64,000 nt of DNA from Apoderus coryli. Taxonomy: Eukaryota; Arthropoda; Insecta; Coleoptera; Attelabidae. Positions 23,147 through 35,700 of the stretch are shown here, one piece after another. Under the pieces are notes generated by a model. It ran no database searches and was not told where the DNA came from. It worked only from the letters and a program-made list of their open reading frames with translations. The stretch covers positions 15,978,869 to 16,042,868 of the forward strand of contig OU452209.1 of assembly GCA_911728435.2 (NCBI GenBank), given 5' to 3'. The position numbers were made by a program, and so were the translations under genes. The stretch's first letter is position 1. Every line of letters starts with the position of its first letter.

Positions 23147-23707
23147 ATGTCGGATCCGCAACAGCAACGTTGGAACAGTGATGCAGTATGGTGGCCGGGT
23201 GGTATCACTGCAGAACAGCAACAATCTCTGCAACAACATCAGCAATTATTGCAGCAACAATTACAGCAACAAATTGATGCTGTTAATAATGTGGCGAGTA
23301 GTACCAGCAGTCTACAACAACAGCAATTGTTTAGTTACAAAATGGCTAGCAGCTTTCAGAATCCTGCTAGTAGTACTACCAATACGAATAATAGTAATAG
23401 TACTAATAGTACAACAACAACTGGTTCAGCTACGGGAAATGGCAGTGGAGGAAGTGCTGGATCTGCAGCAGCGGCAGCAGCTTCATCCAATAATGTATCC
23501 TCCACGTCGCCGATAGGAGCTGCCAGTAATAGGGGTTATGACTATACTACTATGACAGGTGGAAATCCTGCTATGTCTGCACCTGCACAGGCAGCACAAT
23601 GGTGGTATCCGCCCGGTATGGATAATAATGCGTTGCAGACTTTGCAGAATAGTATGCAGCCACAGCAGCAGCAACCACAGAATTTGGGACAGAGTCCCTC
23701 GCCAACG
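23147..23707 (+). CDS. Dsp1: Dsp1 coding exon 1
   Basis: Residues 1-187, phase 0 out. Donor ACG/GTATGT. Opens [19 protein letters not shown], then Gln runs, a Ser/Thr/Asn-rich block, a short Ala run, and [19 protein letters not shown]. Low-complexity throughout but with two Trp-containing motifs at its ends. Confidence 0.93.
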
Positions 23708-26700
23708 GTATGTAGTTTTTTTTGAAATTAATACTTACCGGCCTGTGCCCGAATTGAATACTAATTAGGTACAGGGGGGGTTGTGAAAGTAAACTGACAA
23801 ACGAGAACAGTGATGGTTGCAGGACAATTCGGCATGAATTGTTTTATATCTACTTGGGGTTGAAGTTCTTTTCTTTGATAAGGTCTACAGATATTCTAAA
23901 TTCCTATTTGGTACTAGACAAAGTGTAAAGAAAAATAAGAACTCATGAGCCGCTGAACACGTCCCGAATCAATTTGCAAGACCCATTTGAGGGGGTGGTT
24001 TTAATTAAATAAACATCGTAACTACATATCTGACCGTGCTTTAATTATTTAGTTGATTTATTTATAATGCCGAAAGTTTTAGCACCAAATTTGGAATACT
24101 ATTATTGTTATACCTACATAATACACCAAGTTTGTTATTCTTTTATAATTTGTTGTTGTTCGTTATTATTCCGAATTACCCGGTAATATGTATTGTCATA
24201 ACTACTTTCAGTTCTGAAAATTTGTTAAGTACCTACCTGCCTGTTTATTTTTCTTACCTGGTTTTATGTCTATTTTTTTATGATCAAAGAAATACTTTCC
24301 TGTTATTTTCTAGGAATATCAATAAAGTCTGACTTACACCTGTCAATAAAAGTATATTTTAATGGTTTGACTAATCTTTTTAAAACAGTTCTGTTAATTT
24401 GAATATCGATGGATAGGTGGTACAATAAATATTATGCATTACGAGGGTCGATCAGTAAGTGTTGAGACAAAATACGAGGCATGTTTTTTAAGTAAGTACC
24501 GTTTTGGAATTAAAAAAAGACGTGCAAAGCAAAGATATCGCAATAATTTTATTTTTACATGAAAGCCTGTACCTTAATCTACTTTTCTACATAATTTCCG
24601 TGAATATTGAGGCACTTGTCATAACGTGGCACCAGTTTTTAAATACCCTCCGCATAAAATTCTGCCGCCTGACTTGTTAACCACGGTATCACAAATGTTT
24701 TGACTTTGTTATCGTCTTGAAGACGCTGACCACCCAGGTGTTTCTTCAAGTGCAGGAACAAATGGTAGTCGCTGGGCGCCAGATCAGGGCTGTATGGAGG
24801 ATGATCTAGAGCTTCCCATTTAAAAGATTTGATGAGATCTTTGGTCCGATTAGCCACATGTGGACGGGCATTGTCATGCAGCAAAACGATACCCTTACTC
24901 AACTTGCCACGTCTTTTGTTCTGGATTGCATGACGCAGATTGTTCAATGTCTCACAATAAGACGCTGCATTGATTGTCTCATTACGAGGCAGAAACTCCA
25001 CTAGCAATACTCCTTTTCTGTCCCAAAAAACTGTGCACATGATTTTCCGGGCAGAAATTGTTTGGTTAAACTTCACTCTTTTGGGTGATGATGAATGTCG
25101 CCATTCCATGGATTGTTGTTTCGATTCTGGTGTGACGTAGGCCACCCATGTTTCGTCACCAGTAACAATTTGGTCTAAAAAATCTTCACCTTCATTGTGG
25201 TACCGCTCAAGGAAAGTCAATGCACTTCTAGTTAGAATTTTCAAAAGGAAACAGTTTATCGTTGTAAGAAAAAACATCTTAGGGGTTAATTATATTATGT
25301 AATGAAAGTTTGTTGTTATATAGGGGAAAAATGCATGTAAAATTTGTTTATGGAGTCGTAACGTTTCGGGAACTGTTCCCGTCGTCAGACAAATAATTCT
25401 CAGTGTTGATAGTTTTTTTATATTCGCATTTGTCAACTAATCAATTTGACGTTTGTGATAAATAATGGTTGAACCAAATTCTGTCAATATCTATAGACAA
25501 GTCTGAAGAGGCATTGCTGTTGGAGTTGGATTCGTTATTCTAGGAATGCGACATAGAATCCATTATCTGTTTGATACGCGTGTTCGGCTATGTTAGATTT
25601 CTGAAATTTCCTTCTGCTCATGTAGTCTTTAATCTTTTTGTGGTGTAGAATATTTTCTGTTCGAATGTTACATCTATTACTTATCTGAACGACCTTGTAA
25701 GTGATCTGTTTGTATGTATTCTTCCACGATATCGCTTAAAAGTAATTGATATAGGGTTTTTGGCGTCATTGATAGAGCGTGCACTTCGCATGCGGAAGGT
25801 TCTGGGTTCGATCCCAGCTCTGGCAATATTTTTTTTTTATAATTTTGTATAAAGTAGTTAATTTGTTACTTTAGTTTTTTGGAAATAATGAAAATAATAT
25901 ATTAAAATTCTGTTTCGTTACGCAGGTTATCTATTTTTGATTATACGAGGCATGTTTTTTAAGTAAGTACCGTTTTGGAATTAAAAAAAGACGTGCAAAG
26001 ATATCGCAATAATTTTATTTTTACATGAAAGCCTGTACCTTAATCTACTTTTCTACATAATTTCCGTGAATATTGAGGCACTTGTCATAACGTGGCACCA
26101 GTTTTTGAATACCCTCCTCATAAAATTCTGCCGCCTGACTTGTTAACCACGGTATCACAAATGTTTTGACTTCGTTATCACAAAATCCAACGTTTAGGCA
26201 GTGACTTTCCTTGAGCGGTACCACAATGAAGGTGAAGATTTTTTAGACCAAATTGTTACTGGTGACGAAACATGGGTGGCCTACGTCACACCAGAATCGA
26301 AACAACAATCCATGGAATGGCGACATTCATCATCACCCAAAAGAGTGAAGTTTAAGCAAACAATTTCTGCCCGGAAAATCATGTGCACAGTTTTTTGGGA
26401 CAGAAAAGGAGTATTGCTAGTGGAGTTTCTGCCTCGTAATGAGACAATCAATGCAGCGTCTTATTGTGAGACATTGAACAATCTGCGTCGTGCAATCCAG
26501 AACAAAAGACGTGGGAAGTTGAGTAAGGGTATCGTTTTGCTGGATGACAATGCCCGTCCACATGTGGCTAATCGGAAAGATCTCATCAAATCTTTTAAAT
26601 GGGAAACTCTAGATCATCCTCCATACAGCCCTGATCTGGCGCCCAGCGACTACCATTTGTTCCTGCACTTGAAGAAACACCTGGGTGGTCAGCGTCTTCA

Positions 26701-29700
26701 AGACGATAACAAAGTCAAAACATTTGTGATACAGTGGTTAACAAGTCAGGCGGCAGAATTTTATGAGGAGGGTATTCAAAAACTGGTGCCACGTTATGAC
26801 AAGTGCCTCAATATTCACGGAAATTATGTAGAAAAGTAGATTAAGGTACAGGCTTTCATGTAAAAACAAAATTATTGCGATATCTTTGCACGTCTTTTTT
26901 TAATTCCAAAACAGTACTTACTTAAAAAACATGCCTCGCATCTTCTATCCCGGGAAGACTATTTGTCAACCCTAACCGTTGTTCGGTGTTATTTAGAGAG
27001 ACACTGTTCTTTGCATCGCCTTATTTCACAAATTTGATTCACGGACAGATTATTATTAGGTTGTGAAACAAAATTATTAATAATCAACGGATACACATTA
27101 AAAAAAAAAAGTAATAAACTAAATTTATTAGTAACGGTTAAAAGGTATTTTTGGGTGCAGTGAAAGTTCTCTTGAAATACTTTTATAATATACTACAACC
27201 ATCTACCTAGATAGATCTGGTATATTATAATAGGTAGTTGTTTTTAGCTTAGTGTTGCTTCGAGAGATCGATCTTTCACCAATTAGAATATGCGGAAAAA
27301 TAATTATTTTTTATTAGACAGGCGTACCTACGAGTAAAATGCTTTTTAATATTACTTTTTGGTTTAATTAATAGGCGTAGAAATCTAAAAGATAGACACC
27401 TAGTTAAATAGAATGATTGATGATTTTGTAATCAGTTAAATAATGAATCAAAAAACAAGAAGATGGGGCTTCAAAGAAGATCGTTATTCGGTCGTGAGTT
27501 TTTTCTACAGGCTGTTGAAAAGTTTAGAGTAAAATGTGACTTTTTGTTCACCCCTGTATACCAACAAATCCGCTCGAAGTTAGTTGCAGTCCTCGTTAGT
27601 AGAGGTGCTGAGGGAACTGAGACATCGCAAAACACCCACGTCAGCCATTAATATCGCCAAATTCTAATAAATCGATCTGAATTTCTTTAGAAGTTTCTCT
27701 AAATTATCATTTTTTGCTTCATGGATTGTTAAAAAAGTTACCTTGCGACGCGACGTTCCACTGATGGAGCGTCAAAGGTTAGTCTTTTGCTTTCCCATTG
27801 TTAAATAAAATGGCACGAAACCATAGGTTTGTTTTTGGTAGTATTCGATCAAATGGGCAATTCCTTCCTCAAAGTTGTAACTATTACTATATTAAGGAAG
27901 ATTGAGTAAATTCAAAAAAAAAATTGTATGAAGAAATGTGTGTACAAGGTTGGAACAAGGATGGAGTGAAAAACCTGCAGATCCGTAATTTAAAGTCCAT
28001 AAGTTCTTGTGAATGGAGTCAGAGTCAGTATTCCCAACCACTGAGATACTACTTATCGTTTTCGTTTCAGCAAACAGAAAGCAGACAAGAGGAACCGCGA
28101 CAACAGCATCAGGACGTAAATAGACAGCATCAGGAGGCTGTTCAAAGGCATCAGGAAGCTCAAAGACAGCAACAGGAGGCACATCGACAGCAGGAAGTGC
28201 AAAGGCAACATCAGGAGGCCATCCAGCAACACCAGCAGGCAATTGCCGAGGCACAAGTTAGACAGCATCAATTACAACAACATACACAACAGGTAATTGG
28301 AGTTTCAGTAAATTCTTGAAAGGAAAAAATATTATTTTTGTCATATTTAACGCGGTAGATTATTTGAGTTTACGTAAATCTGTCCTCAGTCGGACTGAAG
28401 ATATGGGAAGATATTTTATTGTGAAGCTGTGTTCGGTACGGAATTTATGGCCGAATTGGTAACTTGTTTCAAGTAATTGGGCATAGAGAACCCTAGGGCG
28501 TCCCATTCGAGTTTTCCTCATGACGTGTGCCACCTTCATGGGCTGCTGTTAAGTTGTTTCTTCCATTTCCGGAGGTTCTTCTTTTATCAGTAACTGTTGT
28601 TTGTGTTATTTTTTTCATATTTAAATTCATTTTACACAATCCTCAACATGAGGCTCATCACGAAGTCTGAATCGTACTTGTTCAGTGTGCGATTGCGATC
28701 GTCTTTTCAAAAGCCACTGTCAAGAGTGAGATGTGGGCGGACACGGGAGGCAGCGGAGCGTATTCGGAAGGGATGGATTGGGCATTTTATTATGAGATTT
28801 TAGTTGGATCACCCTATATATTTTTACATTTTTAGGTTCCTTGGAATATATTTACAAAGGTAACTTTCATAATCGAATTTTCCTTTCATTTTTTTGTAAC
28901 AAATTGATTTGACCTTGTGGTCGCTAATATGATAAAATTTCACCAATAATTTTAAAAAACAACCTCCTAATGATCTATGGATGGCAGTTAGGTGTTGTAA
29001 ATTTATACAGGGTGTCCCAGATCATCGGAATACTTTTTTAAATGGGACACACTATATTATATAACTTATTTTTTAATTGTTGTCAAAAATTCTTTTGGAG
29101 TATATAAGGAAGACTTTATTAGATGATTATAACGTAGGAACAACATTTTTTTACCTGTCTATTGTTTAAATTGAATAAAAAAATCTGGAGAAAGAGAATT
29201 GTGTTATGATATGGTTTCTCTTATAATATTTAATTCTTCTAAAATTCACTTTTAATTTCTCTCAATTATTTCGCACCCTGTATGTCTTACCATCAAATCT
29301 AAATAATTTTCAAAGATTTTACTTCCCCTTTAGTTCGCGCTTAAAATAAAAATGGGATATAGACTGATATGAAGTCCCCTGAGACAAGATTATTTACAGA
29401 TTGAAGTTGTGTGTCTGTCTTTAAATATAGCTTCAACCAATTCAGCTATGTTTTGGTATATGACTTTGGGGGAGTCCTAGTATGGAACCCATCGCTTTAG
29501 CCCTGTGATAGGGGTGGACACAACCGCTAAATTTTCATATATCAGTAGGGGTCGAGTGATACATCATCATTTGAAAGCATTTTTTATGTGTTTAACAGAG
29601 AAAATTGGTACATATTTCTTTTATTTATTATAGTAAAGTAATTTGTATAAGCGTCGGTGTCGTCATTGGTAGAGATCGCGCTTTGCATGCCGAAGGTCCT

Positions 29701-32700
29701 GCGTTGAGATCATCAGATCTTGAACATCTTTTTTTATTTAAAAATTTGATATTATGCAGGGTTATCTACATGCCAAACGACATGCGGAGGCAGGATCATT
29801 AAGGATAGTTTTTTAAGTCTTGATTAGGTTCTATATGATAGAGTTCTACACCAAACCAAGGCAGGACAATGCTATTATGCAGGGTTATCTACATGCCAAA
29901 CGACATACGGAGGCAGGATCATTTTGAATAAAGTTAGTTTGTTGAAAATAATACAGTTCTGTTCAATATATTTTAGATTTTATCTTGTCTGGAAAGTTTT
30001 GAGGCGACACAACCGATTTTTTTTTTATTTGTCACTCGTCTTGGTTCGTTGATATGATCAGTTAAATATTTAATTCAGGTCTGATGATGATTTACAGACC
30101 GAAACTTGTTCTCTGAGTCAATCAGTAGTAGCAAATTTTCTTTTTGTCAAGATTTTGTTTGTCGATTGGTGATGGTTCCAATTAGATTAGTTGTTCTAGT
30201 TCACCTGGTTTCTAAATGTGGTGCTTCTGATACTTGCGATGGGGACTCTACCTGGCACTTAATTGAGGAGAGAGAGCGGCGCAGTGGTGCCCATGACGGG
30301 CTCCTAAGATTACCTGGCCAGGTAGGTCGGGGGTAGTAGGGCTCGTGAAGAATTGTCAGCCTTATGATATGATAAATGTATATTTCTTTGTGTATCTATT
30401 TTTTTTTTCAAAGTTTTTTTTTATGTTCGAATCGCAGTGTCATAGCATAAAGTGCAATTACAATCCCGTATTAGTATCTTCTCCTTCAGTTACAGCAGCA
30501 GTTACAACAACAGCAACAACAATTACATCAACAGAATAACCATCATTTGCAACAGCAACAGTTGCAAGCGTTACAGCAACATTACCAACAGCAGCAACAG
30601 CACCATCAACAGCAGCAGCAGCAACAACAACACCAACCACAACCACAACATCATCCAGTTGTAAATAGTAGCAGTAGGGGTGGTAGGATGCCGCGTGGGA
30701 AAGCCGATGCACGGCCGAGAGGTCGTATGACCGCCTATGCGTTCTTTGTGCAGACCTGCAGGGAGGAGCACAAGAAGAAACATCCTGAAGAGAATGTTGT
30801 GTTTGCTGAATTCTCGAAGAAATGCGCAGAAAGGTGGAAGGTGAGTCAATTTTTATTAATTTTTTTCGTTTATGAACAGAAAGTATGAAAATAACTTGAA
30901 ATAACCTGGAAACTAGCGCTACAATGAATAGGTGAAGACTTTCAATAGTCTAACAGCGTTAAATCGCACGATCTAGGCCCCAACCTCGCTCAAATGGGCC
31001 AATGTTTCGCGTGCTGTGTGGCATGTGGCCCCGTCTTGCTGTGAAACCAAATGTCAGCCAAATCCAGCTCTTTCAGTTTGGGCAAAAAAAAAAAATTAAT
31101 CGCTCACCATTCAGAGTAACGTTCCTGACTTCATCGTCTTTAAAAAAGTACGGTCCAATCATACCACTGGCCCATAATTCACACCGAACACTGAATTTTT
31201 CGTGATGCATTGGCAGTTCTTGCAAAGCTTCTGGCTGCTCTTTATACCAAATATGGCAATTTTGCTTGTTCACGTGTCAATTATAAATGTGAGGTGAGTG
31301 TAACCAAAAATTCAAATACCCAGGTCGAACTGTCTATTTATGCCCTCTCAAAAAATTATATCAGATTTTTGAAAAATCATATACAGGGTGAAGTGTTGAA
31401 TATGAAACAGTCCCACAAATTTTCTCGAAGACGAACCTGGAATTCCTCAATTCTGAGTATGTTAATTGCCAGGCACCAATACACACTTTTATAAAAAAAA
31501 AAAAATGAGATAAATCGACTTAATCATTGAAAAGATATGACGAAACATTGTTTTGGTGAAGATCCATAATTCACCCTGTATATTAATAATCAAAACAAGG
31601 AGACATTTTTTAATGGTCATTTGATCATCCCCTAACGTGCCTCTACTTATGGTAGAAGTACGTACAGTTCCTCGTGACTCACCCTGTATAAGCTAGGTCT
31701 CTGCCTAGTCATCGATTATTCTTTATGAAATTGATAATAGTCAACTCTGTCATCACAAAAGAACTTTCTGTCATCATCAATAAAGCTATTTTTCTTTTAC
31801 TTCCAATAACCATATTAGACTTATAGATAATGAAAAGCAGAGGCCCCAAAATCGAGCCTTGAGGCACTCCTATATAATAAATCTATTGGGCAATATTAAA
31901 TAATGGTACTATAGTAATGATACTGACATAAATTGAAGAGGTATTTTCAAATTATCAAGCAGAGGCTCCAGAAGCGACCCTTGCGGCGTTCCCTTTCTTT
32001 CTTTGATGTAACTTCGTAATTTTATACGATCGGTATTTAATACTAATGATTTATAATAATTATAAAACAGTTGTTTGTGGTAAATGAAAAAAGTCATTGA
32101 GGGTTATAAAAAAAATAAAAAAAAAATTTTCAAAGAAAAGAAAAATTAAAAAAAAAAAAGTTTCAAAAAAAAAATTCAAAAGAAAAATTTCCGAAGAAAA
32201 AAATTGAAAATAAATAGAAACATTTTTAAGTTACCCCGTAGATAACCTTGAGGAGCTTATAGTTTAACTTTCAAAGAAATCTTGAATTGAAATCCAAAGA
32301 AATCAAAAAATTATTCAAAATATTACTTTTTTGTCCTTAACAAAATAAAGAAATACATTTTTGAGTTTTTATACGATCGGTATTTAATACTAATGATTTA
32401 TAATAGTTGTAAAACAAGAAATCCCTTGGGGATTTCCCAGTCGTTTTGTGGTAGTTTTATATATGAGGGTTATAAAAAAAATTTAAAAAAAAAATTTCAA
32501 AAGAAAAATTTTCAAGGAAAAGAAAAATAAAAAAAAAATCAAAAAAAAATATTAACAAAAAATCATAAAAAAATAATTTAATAAAAAAAATTTCAAAGAA
32601 AAAATAAAAAAAATATTCAAAAGAAATTTCCGAAAAAAAAATTGAAAATAAATAGAAACATTTTTGACTTACCCTGTAGATTAGCTCTAGGAGCTTATAG

Positions 32701-35700
32701 TTTAACTAAATTTTCAAGGAATAGAAAAATAAAAAAAAAATTCAAAAAAAATCATAAAAAAATAATTTCATAAAAAAAATAAAAAAAAAATTTCAAAGAA
32801 AAAATAAAAAAAAAAATTTTCAAAAAAAAAATTCAAAAGAAAAATTTCCGAAGAAAAAAATTGAAAATAAATAGAAACATTTTTGAGTTACCCCGTAGAT
32901 AACCTCTAGGAGCTTATAGTTTAACTTTCAACGAAATCTTGAATTGAAATCCAAAGAAATTAAAAAATTATTCAAAATATTACTTTTTTGTCCTTAACAA
33001 AATAAAGAAATACATTTTTGAGTTTTTATACGATCGGTATTTAATACTAATGATTTATAATAATAATTATAGAATCATTTTCTCTTATGTTTAAACTAAA
33101 TTAATTGCAATCATTAATTATTATTATTAATGGCTTTTAGCAGAGTTAGGTAAGCAGTAAAATATTGGAGAAAAAAATGTATTTATGCCTTGAGAAGGAA
33201 TTTATTATTTTTCCATTTGCTCTGAGAGAGAATGAAATCAGATTAAAATTAAGTAAAAAATACAGTATAGGTATATATAATAAAAATAAAAGAAGGCGAA
33301 CTGAACTCTCTCCGGTTTTAATGTCAGCAATTGACCTCGGAATTGTTTTTTTTTTCTCTCTTTAGATTTTTCTTGGTGTGATAGAGGGACTAACTAACGC
33401 ATTTCAGTCTTCTTTGTAGTTTAAAAAAAAATGTTTACATAAAACTGGCTGTGCATATTATTCTTGAGATTGGAAGTTCTGGATTCATCAAATGAATAAA
33501 AAAAATATATATGCATGAGCGGGGATTGAACCCACAACCTTCCGATTACAAAGCCCACACGCTACCGCTAGGGTGCACTTGGTAGACATCTCCTATGCGA
33601 ATTACCTCGAGCTCATACTTTGCTTTATTGCTGTTAAAACCCTCTAAAACGATAATCCAGAGTTAAAGTTGCGATAATATGCTAATACTATTTATTTCAA
33701 TCATCATTAGTCTAATGTATCAGGAACAGGAAAGGGAAAATTGAATCTGAATAATAAATTAAGTGTACGTCGAATAAATAAATTTAAATTATATGTTGGT
33801 ATATATTTTAATACCATAGTAGTTAGTTAAACTCTTTGTCTCTTTTTTCTTCTTCTTTAATTATTATTTCTTCTGGTTGAAACAAAAGAAGCACATTTTT
33901 CAGAGTCTAAAACGTGAGCGCAGTAGGCCAAGCCATGCCGAAGGCAAACTGGTTTTACCGGGGCAGCCGGCTGTATTTTTATTTCCAGGAGCGTTACATG
34001 AAAATTCTGTTGGTAGTTTTAATTATTTTAATTTATTGTTTTATAGACAATTTAAATATTACAGGGGTCTTGGTAGGATTTGGTTTTTTAATTTGTTTAT
34101 ATCTTCGTAAAATAATGTTGAATCATTTTTGGGAACAAAGAGGAATAGCTCGGGGCTAGGTTTGGACTATAGGGTGCATTATTTATATTGTTATATTTAT
34201 TTAAAAACTTCTTTCTACATCAACTGACGCAATGGGAGCGTATTTTAAACTGCTGGGGATTTTTGGATCTAAATCTTCAGATACATCATTATTTTTTGTC
34301 AAAACTTTTTCAAATATTTCTTCTCCAATTTTACCCTGGAAATTTCTGGAAGCTGTGCTGAGAGTCTCTTACAATTCAGTCAGAGATTTAGACACAAAAA
34401 CGTAGTTGCATTTTATAAACGAAAGCTGCTTGATACATCATTATTTTTTGTCAAAACTTTTTCAAATATTTCTTCTCCAATTTTACCCTGGACATTTCTG
34501 GAAGCTGACTGAGAGTCTCTTACAATTCAGTCAGAGATTTAGACACAAAAACGTAGTTGCATTTTATAAACGAAAGCTGCTTCTGAATTTGCTTATTTTC
34601 ACAGATTTCTTTTGCATCTAAAAGTGAATCATTTGCTAAATCTGAAATTGCAGCTTCCAGCCAAATACCTCGTCTTGTTAAAAAGGACCGAGGTGGACGC
34701 GTTTCTTTAAAATACTGCACTACAGTAGATGCTTTAAGAAATACTTTTTTTTTACACAAAATTAAGTCCCAAGGAAGAAAACCGTCGGACGCTTTGCCAA
34801 TCCCATTTAAAGTGGTCATTGCAGACCGTCAAAATTGGCTAAATGGGGAACCACGATTCCCAGAAAACACATCCGTCTGGTATACGGACAGTTCAAAAGG
34901 AATAGAAGGGAACACAGGCATGGGAGTATACGGGCCAAATTGCAGGCTCTCTGAATCTCTCGTGAAAAGTCCCACTATATTCCAAGCAGAGATCAACGCT
35001 ATTAATCGTTGTGCTCAAGAATGCCTGCAGAGAGGCATCCCGGAACGGCAGATCAATATTATGTCAGACAGTCAAGCTGCGTTAAAAGCACTGAGGTCTT
35101 ACACCTTCACGTCAAAGCTAGCATGGGAATGCAAACAGACCCTAAAGCAACTGGCAGTTCAGGGGAAAAAGTTTACTCTGACATGGGTGCCAGGACATGA
35201 AGGCATAGAGGGGAACGAAGTGGCGGACCAACTTGCAAAAGAGGGCGCAAACGCTCCGTTCTGGGTCCCGGAACCCATCTTTGGCATTCCAAAAAGCCAT
35301 ATGAAGGAAGAACTTCGGAAATGGGAAAAGGAACAACTTAAGTCCTACTGGAGAAACACTCCAGGCCTAAGACAATCAAAAAGGTTTATCAAACTTTCAG
35401 ACGCCAACTCAGGGAAGCTTATCCAATTGGAGAGAAGCGACCTAAGGCGAATTACAGGCCTTTTTTACGGGACACCACCCAGTGAAGTACCATCTCAAAA
35501 AGATGGGCCTAACCGAGGACGACACTTGTCGGTTTTGCGAAGACGCAACAGAGACAACAGAACACGTGCTCTGTGAATGCATGGCACTTTTCTGCAAAAG
35601 GCTAAAACACCTTGGAGGGGTGACCCTAACACCCGACGAGGCAAGGAATTTAACCCCCAGAGAAATCATCAACTTTATGATATGAAAAGTGTGGGACAGC

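Noticed and set aside
23178..23768. Other open frames overlapping Dsp1 exon 1 on both strands
   Set aside because: Shadows of the low-complexity CAG/CAA-rich exon; no conserved content.
25761..25825. A functional tRNA-Ala gene
   Set aside because: Acceptor arms do not pair and the T arm is out of register by one base.
25365..30106. Hammerhead-ribozyme-like cores (CTGACGA...GAAAC on minus near 25365-25390; CTGATGA...CGAAAC near 30080-30106)
   Set aside because: Stem II does not close next to the core as required and stems I and III could not be built convincingly; such motifs are common in insect repeats.
31210..31494. 94-codon plus-strand frame opposite the transposase relic
   Set aside because: It runs antisense to the recognisable transposase and then across a MITE-like end; no similarity of its own.
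35009..35200. Short plus-strand frame inside the LINE RNase H region
   Set aside because: It is an out-of-frame shadow of the RNase H coding frame.
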